Shown: positions 1 to 7,763 of the stretch, piece by piece | Position numbering within the stretch: position 1 is the first letter of the stretch | How the letters are laid out: every line of letters begins with the position of its first letter | Assembly (NCBI RefSeq): GCF_009856355.1 | Contig: NZ_WMEW01000016.1 | Coordinates: 1 to 64,000 of the forward strand | Direction: 5' to 3' | Origin: Halobacillus litoralis | GTDB taxonomy: Bacteria; Bacillota; Bacilli; Bacillales; Halobacillaceae | Length of the DNA: 64,000 nt | Translations under genes and position numbers: made by a program | The notes under the pieces: generated by a model | Seen by the model: the letters and a program-made list of their open reading frames with translations, nothing else | What the model was told of the DNA's origin: nothing | Database searches by the model: none

Positions 1-1
1 T

Positions 2-82
2 CTCGAAGGCATGCGCCTTCAAGGCGCCATGGCGATTTTCACAGCGAATGTGAAACGAATCGTGAAACTAATGAAGGAATAG
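2..82 (+). pseudogene. C-terminal fragment of a transposase (partial at window edge)
   Basis: An open frame enters from the left edge and stops at 80-82. Its 26 visible residues end in a basic, hydrophobic stretch with the motif NVKRIVKLMKE, which is typical of the C-termini of DDE transposases of the IS1182/IS5 type (family knowledge). The frame is followed directly by the hairpin and terminal sequence of the element. Whether the complete transposase is intact upstream cannot be seen. An alternative would be an unrelated short frame, but position and composition both fit a transposase tail. Confidence 0.5.
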
Positions 83-108
83 AAAGGGTAAGCCTCATGA
101 AAATAGAA

Positions 109-153
109 GAAAAGCGGATTGCATGGACTATTTTATCCATACAATCCGCTTTT
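109..153. terminator. hairpin terminator at the insertion-sequence end
   Basis: Arms AAAAGCGGATTG and CAATCCGCTTTT enclose a second short stem (ATGGA/TCCAT) and an A/T loop. T-runs lie on both sides, so it can stop transcripts from the transposase and from the truncated acylase. A close relative lies at 55700-55745. Confidence 0.7.
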
Positions 154-177
154 TTGAATTCTACCTTTCACAAATCC

Positions 178-1251
178 TCAGTTTTTCAGTGGCCTCGGAT
201 TATCCGGATTTCTTTTTTCCATATACAGCTGCTGCACATCCGGTCCGACGTTCGTTACGCCCCAGGCTATAGAGGGGTTATGACCAAGAATGATCCCTGG
301 TATACCCGCGAAGATAACGCCGGAGACCTCATAATCCGGTGCCCTCAAATTCATCTGATACCAGATGGAGGGGGTGGCCATTCCAAGATGGGGATCATCG
401 GCAAGCACCGGTGCACCTGAGGCTGTCCGGCTTCCGCTCACCACCCAGTTGTTGCTTCCATTGAGTTCATGGGGAATGACTGCATCAGCAAAGCTTTTTT
501 CCATATCCAGTCCTTCAGCGTCCGCTAACACGGTCGGAGCCCCTTCCGGATAACCGGAGAACAATTCGTATGCCTCCTCCTCCGGGAAGTTTTCCAGTAA
601 GTAATAATGAAACGCCTGCCGCTCCCAGTGACCCCCTAAGTCAAACGCCATATATTTTCCAATCGTTAATGAATCCAACGGTGTCCAAGGCGCCGGGTCA
701 ATGGCCATCATGGCGAATTCGGGCGGAAGCGGTTCTGATTCCATATAAGCGTTCACCCCGTCCGCGAAAGCTTCCAGAAGTTCGATCGTCTCCTCTGGAT
801 AAACAGCCAGCGATTTTTCTGCCGCCCTTCGGAGTCCGAGTGTCCGGAAATAGCGGTCCTGCTCCACCGTCGCTTCGCCGACGACTTCACTCAACCGCCC
901 TGACGCCTGCCTCCGGGCAAGCTCCATCTGAAACAGCCGGTCCTGAGCCTGCACATACCCCTGGGCCATGAATAGATCATGCAGCGTATCCGCTTCAATA
1001 TGAGGCACGCCATACTCGTCCCGAAGCACTTCCACCGAACTCGACAAACCTTTAAGAGAAACCTCCCCCTCTGTTTCAGGGAGGCTCCGTACAGTGTAAG
1101 CGTTTACAAAAATAAGTGCAGCCAGAAGCAGGGTGAAGACAATCCCCATGGTCCAGAATACAGGTTTTTTCCATCTTTTTTTAGGCTTTTGATTATCTGA
1201 ATGAATCTTTCCCGCTGTTTCCAATCCCCCAGCCCCTTTCGTCGTTTCCAT
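178..1251 (-). pseudogene. penicillin acylase family protein, truncated by an insertion sequence
   Basis: Ntn-hydrolase of the penicillin/acyl-homoserine-lactone acylase family; intact members have roughly 750-800 residues and self-cleave to free a catalytic serine. Here 357 codons remain: a cytosolic N-terminus, one membrane segment (about residues 31-49), the alpha-chain region, and the start of the beta chain with the processing serine in NGSNNWVVSG. The frame then runs into the insertion-sequence end, so the last residues (about 354-357) are not native and most of the beta chain is missing. The ribosome site is weak (TAGGT). With the catalytic serine kept but the binding pocket lost, it should be inactive unless the rest lies beyond the element, outside the window. 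Confidence 0.85.
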
Positions 1252-1311
1252 TAGTATAACCTACCACGGAAACGGTGGATAGGTTCCCTGGTAAAAGATA
1301 CGGATGAGGGC

Positions 1312-1337
1312 GATTAACTTCCATAAAAATCGGGTAC
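1312..1337 (+). promoter_or_regulatory. candidate sigma-B promoter of yhdN
   Basis: GATTAA (1312-1317), a 14-bp spacer and GGGTAC (1332-1337) match the sigma-B pattern GTTTAA-N12-15-GGGTAT at 10 of 12 positions. It lies about 35 bp before the start codon of a gene whose B. subtilis homologue is general stress protein 69. Inferred from pattern only. Confidence 0.5.
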
Positions 1338-1371
1338 ATCCCATTATGTGTTTGATTGTGGAGGTGAAATA

Positions 1372-2379
1372 ATGGAAAAAGTAAGAATTAGTAATACATC
1401 AATGGAAGCCAGCCGCATCGGCCTCGGTACATGGGCGATCGGTGGCTGGATGTGGGGCGGAACGGACGAAAAGGAATCCATCAAAACGATTCATTCCGCT
1501 CTTGATCAAGGCATTAACTTAATTGATACAGCACCTGTATATGGATTTGGTAAATCAGAGGAAATTGTCGGAGAAGCTGTCCGCCAGTATGGACGACGTG
1601 AGGATCTTCTTTTAGCTACGAAGGTGGCCATGGACTGGAAAGACGAGGAAACAGTCTTCCGTAATGCCAGCAAGGAACGAATCCACCAGGAAGTCGAAGA
1701 CTCTCTCCGCCGCCTGCAGACGGATTACATCGATATTTATCAGGTGCACTGGCCGGATCCGGTCACACCGATTCATGAGACCGCAGAAGCATTGTCCTAC
1801 CTGTATAAACAAGGGAAAATCCGCGCCATCGGAGTCAGTAACTTCACGCCGGAGCAGATGGACATCTTCCGTGAGGCTGCACCGCTCCATACGCTGCAGC
1901 CGCCGTACAACTTGTTTGAACGGGAGATTGAATCCAAAACACTCCCATACGTACAGGATCACGAGATTACGACGATCTCCTACGGATCCCTGTGCCGCGG
2001 ACTGCTGTCAGGGAAAATGTCCACCGATCGTGAATTTGAAGGCGACGACCTGAGGAACAACGATCCGAAATTCAATCAGCCCCGGTTCAAGCAGTATTTG
2101 AATGCTGTACAGGAACTGGAGCAGCTTGCAGAAAAACGCTTCGGAAAATCCGTTCTACAGCTCGCCGTACGCTGGGTGCTTGATCAGCCGGGCTCCGGTA
2201 TTGCCCTTATGGGTGGACGCCGTCCGGACCAGCTGAACCCTGTAAACGGAATCAGTGATTTCCAGATTGATGAACAAACGATGCATGATATCGATGAGAT
2301 TCTATTGAAGCATGTGAATGATCCAGTCGGTCCTGAATTCATGGCTCCCCCTGACCGTCAGGAACTCGGACTAAAATAA
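1372..2379 (+). CDS. yhdN: aldo/keto reductase, YhdN/GSP69 type (AKR11)
   Basis: NADPH-dependent aldo/keto reductase of 335 residues, cytosolic (alpha/beta)8 barrel. The catalytic tetrad is visible: Asp and Tyr in IDTAPVYG, Lys in LLATKVAMDW, His in YQVHWPDP. The sequence closely follows B. subtilis YhdN throughout, including GTWAIGG near the N-terminus and DPVGPEFMAPP at the C-terminus. The ATG at 1372 follows GGAGGTGA at good spacing; an ATG eight codons upstream has no ribosome site. YhdN-type enzymes reduce methylglyoxal and other aldehydes in vitro; the natural substrate is unclear. It appears monocistronic behind a sigma-B-like promoter, which suits a stress role. Confidence 0.95.
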   Translation: MEKVRISNTSMEASRIGLGTWAIGGWMWGGTDEKESIKTIHSALDQGINLIDTAPVYGFGKSEEIVGEAVRQYGRREDLLLATKVAMDWKDEETVFRNASKERIHQEVEDSLRRLQTDYIDIYQVHWPDPVTPIHETAEALSYLYKQGKIRAIGVSNFTPEQMDIFREAAPLHTLQPPYNLFEREIESKTLPYVQDHEITTISYGSLCRGLLSGKMSTDREFEGDDLRNNDPKFNQPRFKQYLNAVQELEQLAEKRFGKSVLQLAVRWVLDQPGSGIALMGGRRPDQLNPVNGISDFQIDEQTMHDIDEILLKHVNDPVGPEFMAPPDRQELGLK

Positions 2380-2459
2380 ACCTTTAAAAACGGATGCTTT
2401 CACAGGTCTGTAAATTTCAGAAATAACCCATTCACATCGTTGGATCTGACCATATGTCC

Positions 2460-2540
2460 AGATGGTCACGTTCCGCTTATCGGTGGATGCGTGCCGCGGG
2501 CGTCACCACCGATAAGCTCCCCGTGACCTTACCAAATGAC
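2460..2540 (+). repeat. dispersed intergenic repeat, short form (copy A)
   Basis: Contains CGTTCCGCTTATCGG, GGATGCGTGCCGCGG and GCGTCACCACCGA. Relatives are at 35440-35570 (long form, minus), 55760-55806 (part, minus) and 62592-62675 (short form, plus). Compared with the long form, this copy lacks the central segment of about 60 bp. Confidence 0.75.
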
Positions 2541-2548
2541 GAACGGGA

Positions 2549-2586
2549 AAAGAGGCGGCCTTCTATTATTTAGAAGGCCGTCTTTT
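2549..2586 (+). terminator. hairpin terminator
   Basis: Arms GGCCTTCT and AGAAGGCC with an ATTATTT loop, then TCTTTTGTTA. Probably the end of the yhdN transcript. Confidence 0.65.
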
Positions 2587-2915
2587 GTTATAGCAAAATC
2601 TAAAAATTCATCTACGGAAAAAGTCTATCATACACACGACCTCGAGGTTTTTTTCAAAACCGTCCGTATACAGGCCTGTCCATTTGCAGAATATGAAGAT
2701 GATAGAACCGCTGGAACGACTTTAGCGGGTTACCAAGACACCTTGGACGCCTGTACACACAAATTGATGTGACGGAATTTCCTTAGCTATGGTCCCTTAG
2801 GAGAGCTCCCTTTACTCTTTCAAACAAAACCTGAGCATTTAAGAAAGAAAAGTTTAGAAACCTTTTTTGTTGTGAATCGTAGTAGAAGCGTAGTGTAAAT
2901 GAGGAGGATGGAAGA

Positions 2916-3392
2916 ATGGACATTTTAATATGGGTATTGATCATCGCCAGCTTTGCGGCGAGCTTTGCCAGTGTAATTTTCCCGATTATACCAGGACCAC
3001 TGGTGTTATGGATTGGATTCCTGATCTATTTCTTTTTTGTAGATGGGAACGAACTATCGATCTTTTTCTGGATCGGAGCAGTCGTCCTTACGATTCTACT
3101 GATCATATCAGATATCATAGCCAATAGTTATTTTGTAAAACGGTATGGAGGCAGCAAATGGGGTGAGCGGGCAGCGGCCGTCGGGGTCATCGTCGGCTCG
3201 TTCATTATCCCGCCTTTTGGAATCCTGGTCGTACCTTTTGTACTCGTCATCATCGTTGAACTTGTTCAAAAACGGGAAAGTCAGGATGCCTTTAAGGCGG
3301 CTGCAGGCTCCTTGTTCGGCTTCCTGAGCGGAACGGCGGCCAAAATTGTCATCACTCTGATCATGGTCATCTGGTTCTTCATTGATATTTAA
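2916..3392 (+). CDS. yqgC: DUF456 family membrane protein
   Basis: A 158-residue integral membrane protein with about four hydrophobic segments (near residues 1-25, 29-46, 50-72 and 84-118 in two parts, with a last one at 138-158) and few charged loops. The N-terminal PIIPGPLVLWIGF and the glycine-rich KWGERAAAVGVIVGS are typical of DUF456, which includes B. subtilis YqgC of about the same length. The function of the family is unknown. The start follows GAGGAGGATGGAAGA. It stands alone and ends at a bidirectional terminator shared with the converging permease gene. Confidence 0.85.
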   Translation: MDILIWVLIIASFAASFASVIFPIIPGPLVLWIGFLIYFFFVDGNELSIFFWIGAVVLTILLIISDIIANSYFVKRYGGSKWGERAAAVGVIVGSFIIPPFGILVVPFVLVIIVELVQKRESQDAFKAAAGSLFGFLSGTAAKIVITLIMVIWFFIDI

Positions 3393-3393
3393 C

Positions 3394-3437
3394 AAAACAC
3401 GCCCGAACGACGCGTCTCCGCGTCCCGGGCGTGTTTT
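3394..3437. terminator. bidirectional terminator
   Basis: Perfect outer arms AAAACACGCCCG and CGGGCGTGTTTT between the DUF456 gene and the converging LctP-family gene. Confidence 0.85.
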
Positions 3438-5227
3438 CATTTGGCGGCACGAACATTTTTCTGATTTCGCAGCCCGCTCTCCGGAAGCCGTTTATGATTG
3501 GTGGCAATCACATAGACGGCAGCGGTCGTAATGATAGCAGCAAGCATGGAGCCGAGGTTGAATATTCCTTTTTCAGCCGTCCAGACGATGGAATATCCAA
3601 GCGCTCCTGCCGATGCTGCATAGTAAAGGAACGGGAAAATCGTTTTCCTGATAATGTCCCCTTCTTTCCCGACAAGGCCGACGACCGCACAGGCGGCAAC
3701 CACGTTATGAACGCAGATCATATTCCCAGCCGCTCCCCCTACTGCCTGGAGAGCCACCATCCAGGAGGCATCCACACCAATCTGGGAACCGACATCATAT
3801 TGGAAAAGCGAAAACATCATATTACTGATTGTATTACTTCCAGCAATAAACGCTCCCAGACCACCGACGAAGGAAGAAAACAGGGGCCAGAAATCACCGG
3901 CCAGACCGGCAACACCATTCGCCAGTTCAATCGGCATACTGCCAAATCCCGCAGCTCCTCCCCCTGAATTCAAGAAAACCTGCACCATCGGGACCGTAAA
4001 TAACAGCGCGGCTGATGCCGGAATCATCGTTTTTCCAGAATGAGCCCAGGCTTCTTTATAGGCGCCTCCATTCATTTGATGGATGAAAAATGTAATCAAA
4101 GAGACGAGAACAAAAATCGTGCCGGGCAGGTACAGGGGTTGAAAACTCGATGAGATGCCGGTTCCGAATAAATTCGGGAACGCCACCGTCCATGACTGCA
4201 CCCAATCCAGGACCGGCAGGGATTTCAAACGCGTCAATACAAGGAAGGCTCCGACGAGAACATACGGCATCCAGGCCCGGACCATGGAAATCCGTCCGCT
4301 TTGATGGGCGATATCCTTAATCTCAATACGGCCGGTCCACGATGGGTCCCATTTGGATGCATCAGGGAAATCCCAGTGTTTTTCGTCCTTTGGAATAAGA
4401 AACCCTTTTTTAGCAGCCGGAACGACGATGGCCAGTCCAACCAGACCGCCGATCATGGACGGGAATTCAGGTCCGAGAAGGTTCGCTACGATTGTATACG
4501 GAATGGTCATGGCAAAAGCCGCAAATAAAGCGAACTTCCAGACACGTATACCTTCACTGAAGGATTTGTTTTCTCCAAAGAACCGCGTCATTAAAGCGAC
4601 AACAAATAGAGGAATCAATGTTCCGACAATGGCGTGGAGAATGGCAGCGCGCCCGCCAATCGTCGTGACCATAGCCAGGAAGTTGGATGAAATGGAAGCA
4701 TCTGCCGACAAGCCCGTCTGAACCCCGACAAGAATCGGAGTTCCTACAGCACCGAAAGATACCGGGGTGCTCTGGATGACCATCCCCGCTGTGACAGCCG
4801 CCATCGCCGGAAACCCAAGACCTACCAGCAAAGGTACGGCAACAGCTGCCGGTGTCCCAAAGCCTGCCGATCCTTCAATAAACGCCCCGAACAGCCAGGC
4901 AATGATAATCACCTGGATCCGCCGGTCCGGGGAAATATCGATAAACCCCTGCCGGATCGTCTTCAGTCCTCCACTCTCCTGCAGGGTATTCAGCAGAAGA
5001 ATAGCACCAAAAATGATGTAAAGCAGGGTCCCGGCAACGACGAGTCCATTGACAGAGGCTGCGGCTACGACAGCCCCTGGTACTTTCCACACAAATAAAG
5101 CAAGCAGCACAGCAACTATGTACGAGATCGGCATGGCCCGGCTGGCCGGCCATCGGAGACCAACGAGAAAAATTCCAACAGCAACAATCGGCAGCAGTGA
5201 TAAGAGTGCTAACATTCCGGTGTTCAT
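3437..5227 (-). CDS. lutP: LctP-family lactate/glycolate permease
   Basis: Proton-coupled 2-hydroxy-acid importer of 596 residues with many (about 13-14) membrane helices across its length. Family signatures include [21 protein letters not shown] and the C-terminal [15 protein letters not shown]. LctP members move L- and D-lactate and glycolate. Position beside glcDFE recalls GlcA of E. coli, while the LutR-type operator in its promoter recalls LutP of B. subtilis, so it may serve both substrates. Start: GGAGGG seven bases before ATG. The ATG overlaps the stop of a 12-codon leader frame as ATGA, which suggests coupled translation. Ends at a bidirectional terminator. Confidence 0.93.
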   Translation of the reverse strand: MNTGMLALLSLLPIVAVGIFLVGLRWPASRAMPISYIVAVLLALFVWKVPGAVVAAASVNGLVVAGTLLYIIFGAILLLNTLQESGGLKTIRQGFIDISPDRRIQVIIIAWLFGAFIEGSAGFGTPAAVAVPLLVGLGFPAMAAVTAGMVIQSTPVSFGAVGTPILVGVQTGLSADASISSNFLAMVTTIGGRAAILHAIVGTLIPLFVVALMTRFFGENKSFSEGIRVWKFALFAAFAMTIPYTIVANLLGPEFPSMIGGLVGLAIVVPAAKKGFLIPKDEKHWDFPDASKWDPSWTGRIEIKDIAHQSGRISMVRAWMPYVLVGAFLVLTRLKSLPVLDWVQSWTVAFPNLFGTGISSSFQPLYLPGTIFVLVSLITFFIHQMNGGAYKEAWAHSGKTMIPASAALLFTVPMVQVFLNSGGGAAGFGSMPIELANGVAGLAGDFWPLFSSFVGGLGAFIAGSNTISNMMFSLFQYDVGSQIGVDASWMVALQAVGGAAGNMICVHNVVAACAVVGLVGKEGDIIRKTIFPFLYYAASAGALGYSIVWTAEKGIFNLGSMLAAIITTAAVYVIATNHKRLPESGLRNQKNVRAAK

Positions 5228-5262
5228 GGCTCACCCTCCATCTTATTTGTTCCCTGTTCCAT
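5224..5262 (-). CDS. 12-codon leader peptide upstream of the LctP permease
   Basis: A short frame, [12 protein letters not shown], starts with ATG eight bases after a perfect AAGGAG and stops with TGA that overlaps the permease ATG as ATGA. It lies in the transcribed leader below the mapped -10. It is seen directly in the sequence; that it is translated is inferred. The permease has its own GGAGGG site inside this frame, so leader translation would pass over that site. Confidence 0.45.
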   Translation of the reverse strand: MEQGTNKMEGEP

Positions 5263-5277
5263 TGTTGAATCTCCTTG

Positions 5278-5292
5278 ATGTAAGCGTTTTCT
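5278..5292. promoter_or_regulatory. cre-like box in the permease leader
   Basis: ATGTAAGCGTTTTCT matches the CcpA consensus WTGNAANCGNWNNCA except for the last base. It lies at or just after the expected transcription start, where bound CcpA would repress. Confidence 0.55.
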
Positions 5293-5297
5293 TTTAC

Positions 5298-5326
5298 ATT
5301 ATAAGGTCACCTGATGACAGTTTCAA
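5298..5326 (-). promoter_or_regulatory. sigma-A promoter of the permease with LutR-type operator
   Basis: On the minus strand: -35 TTGAAA (5321-5326), 17-bp spacer, -10 TATAAT (5298-5303). The operator TCATC-A-GGTGA (5307-5317, one mismatch to the palindrome TCATC-N-GATGA reported for B. subtilis LutR) fills the spacer next to -10. The same block precedes lutA at 60778. Confidence 0.8.
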
Positions 5327-5499
5327 TGAAAATTAGAAAATTAAGTAAATATTACAAATAACGACAAAAGACATGCTGCCCCGAGCAAATAAAGGACGTG
5401 AAGAAGATCTCGAGAGATGGTAAGCCGCCTCTGAACCAACCCGTCCGATGATCATGACCTCTCCATCACCGGACGAGTAGAACCGATGAGTCTCAGACT

Positions 5500-6276
5500 C
5501 TACGACTCGATGGATACAGTGGACCGAACGGCTTTATTTCTCAGCACACCGATTTCGTCAATTTTACATTCAATGATATCCTGATCCTTTACAAAATGTG
5601 CGCCTAGTGGACTTCCTGTCAGGATGACATCCCCGGGCTGAAGCGTCATCACCTTGGATAAATAAGCGACCATCGGAGCAAGCGGAACGATCATCAAACG
5701 TGTCGGGCTGTTCTGTGTTTCCACTCCATTGATATCCGCTTTGACATACACTTCTTCCGGACGAAGGCTGGTTTCCACGACAGGACCAAGCGGCGTAAAC
5801 GTATCAAAAGCTTTTCCCAGCGTCCAGTGGCCATCCTCGTGAAAAAACTGCGGGGCCGTCACATCATTTCCGATGGTATAGCCGAAAATGTGGTCATAGA
5901 CGTCGGATTCTGCTATATTTTTTGCTTCCTTTCCAATGACGACAGCCAGTTCAGACTCAAATATTACTTCTCTGACCGGCTCGGGAATTTCTATGTCCTC
6001 TTCCGGACCAATGACAGAAGAGGATGGCTTCAAGAAGAACACAGGCAGATCTGGAAGGGTCTCCGGCAGCTCTTCTGCCTCCGCAGCATAGTTGGCTCCG
6101 ATCCCGATCACCTTCTCTGGTTTTACCGGCGCGAGCAGACGGACTTGATCAAGCGGCCGCACCTCTCCCGTATACCGCCAGCGCCCATATTTATCTCCTT
6201 CAATAAAACTGACATCATCGCCATGGATGGTTGCTTCATAGATCTGGTTCTCATACGATACGCGGACAAATTTCAA
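5500..6276 (-). CDS. fumarylacetoacetate hydrolase (FAH) family protein
   Basis: A 258-residue FAH-fold enzyme. Metal ligands are visible in FESELAVVIGKEA (E-x-E) and the following conserved Asp; GDVILTGSPLGAHFV is the usual C-terminal signature. Members hydrolyse or decarboxylate 2-oxo acids such as acylpyruvates and oxaloacetate; the substrate here is not clear. The start is taken as TTG at 6276 because AAGGAG lies nine bases before it; the TTG at 6297 overlaps the glcD stop and has no ribosome site. It is the last gene of the glcE-glcF-glcD unit, so it probably handles a product or side product of glycolate or glyoxylate metabolism. Confidence 0.85.
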   Translation of the reverse strand: MKFVRVSYENQIYEATIHGDDVSFIEGDKYGRWRYTGEVRPLDQVRLLAPVKPEKVIGIGANYAAEAEELPETLPDLPVFFLKPSSSVIGPEEDIEIPEPVREVIFESELAVVIGKEAKNIAESDVYDHIFGYTIGNDVTAPQFFHEDGHWTLGKAFDTFTPLGPVVETSLRPEEVYVKADINGVETQNSPTRLMIVPLAPMVAYLSKVMTLQPGDVILTGSPLGAHFVKDQDIIECKIDEIGVLRNKAVRSTVSIES

Positions 6277-6293
6277 TTGGATCGACTCCTTTT

Positions 6294-7757
6294 TCAAGAT
6301 TGGACAGCCACCGTGTCCCTGACGATTTTCTTCACGTCCATGCAGCGGCTCGGCTTTGGAAACAGCTTGCCCTGGTTTAATAGATCATAAGGATTGAATA
6401 CATCACGAATATCGAGCTGCGCATCAATTTCTTCGTCTGTAAAAATGAAACGCATTTCTTCTTTTTTCTCAATCCCGACGCCATGCTCCCCGGTGATCGA
6501 ACCTCCCACATCCGCGCAGGCTTTCAAGCAGGCGGTTCCTGCCTGAAGGGCTTTTTCGGTTTCTCCCGGGATTCGGGAATCAAACAGGATCAGCGGGTGC
6601 AGATTGCCGTCTCCAGCATGAAAAATGTTAGCGATCCGCAGACCTGACTCGCGGCTGATTTTCTCAATTTCCTTCAGCACCTCCGGAAGGCGGCTTCTGG
6701 GAATCACCCCGTCCTGGACGAGGTAGTCCGGGGAAATCGCCCCCATCGCTCCGAATCCGGTTTTGCGGTTGGCCCACCAGCGTGATCGTTCTTCCTCACT
6801 TTTTGCTACTTTCACTTCCCGTACATTCCAGCTTTGACAGACTTCCAGGATTTGATCGATCTGCTCTTCCAAACCGGCCATGATTCCGTCTACTTCGATC
6901 AAAAGGAAAGCTTCTATATCCGGGGGATGGCCGACAGGGAATGTCCCTGCCTCCACTCCTTCAATGGCCGTCTTGTCCATCATTTCAAGGGCGGCCGGTA
7001 CGATGCCGGCAGCGATGATATCCGAAACCGCCCGGCTTCCATCTTCCACATCATCGAAATAAGCAAGGACCGTCTTTTTCCCCTGCGGACTCTTTAAGAT
7101 CCGGACAGTAATCTTCGTGACAATGCCCAGGGTCCCTTCCGAACCGGTCAACAGCCCCATCACATCGTACCCGGGGATGTCGGGAGCCCCCTCGCGGCTG
7201 ATTTCGATCACTTCCCCATGAGGCAGGACGACTTCCAGACCGAGAATATGGTTGGTCGTTACTCCGTATTTCAAACAATGGGCCCCGCCGGCGTTTTCCG
7301 CTACGTTCCCTCCGATGGTGCATACATACTGACTGGAAGGATCCGGCGCGTAATAGTACCCTTTATCTGAAATGGAATTGGTCAGCTTTAAATTGACGTA
7401 CCCCGGCTGGACGACTGCCTGACGGTTTTCAAAGTCTACATGTAGCAGCTGCTTCATTTTTACGAGAGTGATAATGACTTCATTATTAAGAGGAATCGCT
7501 CCCCCGCTCAATCCCGTCCCGGCGCCGCGGGCGAGAAAGGGCAGATGATTCATATGGCAGTACCGCACGAGAGCCGCCACTTCTTCTGTATTTTTAGGAA
7601 ATACAACCGCTTTTGGCAGAGCTTTATGGACTGTAAAACCGTCACAGTCGTAAGAAATTAAGTCTTCCGGCTTATAAAGGATTTCCTGCTCCCCGACAAT
7701 TTTGATTAAGCTGCGGATATGAGGATCCACCTTGTTCTGCTTTTTTCTTTTCAACAT
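6294..7757 (-). CDS. glcD: glycolate oxidase FAD subunit GlcD
   Basis: FAD-linked 2-hydroxy-acid dehydrogenase of 487 residues (VAO/PCMH fold). The FAD-binding part has RGAGTGLSGGAIP and TIGGNVAENAGGAHCLKYG; LLTGSEGTLGIVTK lies mid-protein; the C-terminal domain has NIFHAGDGNLHP and GSITGEHGVGIEK with its conserved histidines. With GlcE and GlcF it forms the membrane-associated enzyme that oxidises glycolate to glyoxylate. The ATG follows GATGAGGACAG, which overlaps the end of glcF, seven bases away. A lactate dehydrogenase role is possible on sequence alone, but the glcE-glcF-glcB context favours glycolate. Confidence 0.93.
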   Translation of the reverse strand: MLKRKKQNKVDPHIRSLIKIVGEQEILYKPEDLISYDCDGFTVHKALPKAVVFPKNTEEVAALVRYCHMNHLPFLARGAGTGLSGGAIPLNNEVIITLVKMKQLLHVDFENRQAVVQPGYVNLKLTNSISDKGYYYAPDPSSQYVCTIGGNVAENAGGAHCLKYGVTTNHILGLEVVLPHGEVIEISREGAPDIPGYDVMGLLTGSEGTLGIVTKITVRILKSPQGKKTVLAYFDDVEDGSRAVSDIIAAGIVPAALEMMDKTAIEGVEAGTFPVGHPPDIEAFLLIEVDGIMAGLEEQIDQILEVCQSWNVREVKVAKSEEERSRWWANRKTGFGAMGAISPDYLVQDGVIPRSRLPEVLKEIEKISRESGLRIANIFHAGDGNLHPLILFDSRIPGETEKALQAGTACLKACADVGGSITGEHGVGIEKKEEMRFIFTDEEIDAQLDIRDVFNPYDLLNQGKLFPKPSRCMDVKKIVRDTVAVQS

Positions 7758-7763
7758 CTGTCC

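Larger units (their letters stand above)
1..196 (+). mobile_element. 3' end of an insertion sequence (IS1182-like?) inserted in a penicillin acylase gene
   Basis: The window opens inside this element. It holds the last codons of a transposase-like frame (stop at 80-82), a strong hairpin at 109-153, and an end sequence at 164-196 that reads GAGGCCACTGAAA on the minus strand and abuts the acylase codons. The same end sequence recurs at 55652. The family is inferred from the style of the C-terminus and end and was not tested; the left end and any target duplication lie outside the window. Confidence 0.6.
2380..2915. other. non-coding stretch with a dispersed repeat and a terminator
   Basis: The 536 bases after yhdN hold one copy of the dispersed repeat (2460-2540) and a hairpin terminator (2549-2586). 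From 2590 to 2890 I see no convincing gene: a 78-codon frame at 2536-2772 starts inside the terminator and has no ribosome site. Confidence 0.6.

Noticed and set aside
2536..2772. 78-codon frame after yhdN
   Set aside because: Begins inside a terminator hairpin, lacks a ribosome site and has no recognisable protein features.
6277..6297. Longer N-terminus of the FAH protein from TTG 6297
   Set aside because: It overlaps the glcD stop without a ribosome site; the AAGGAG falls inside these codons and serves TTG 6276.
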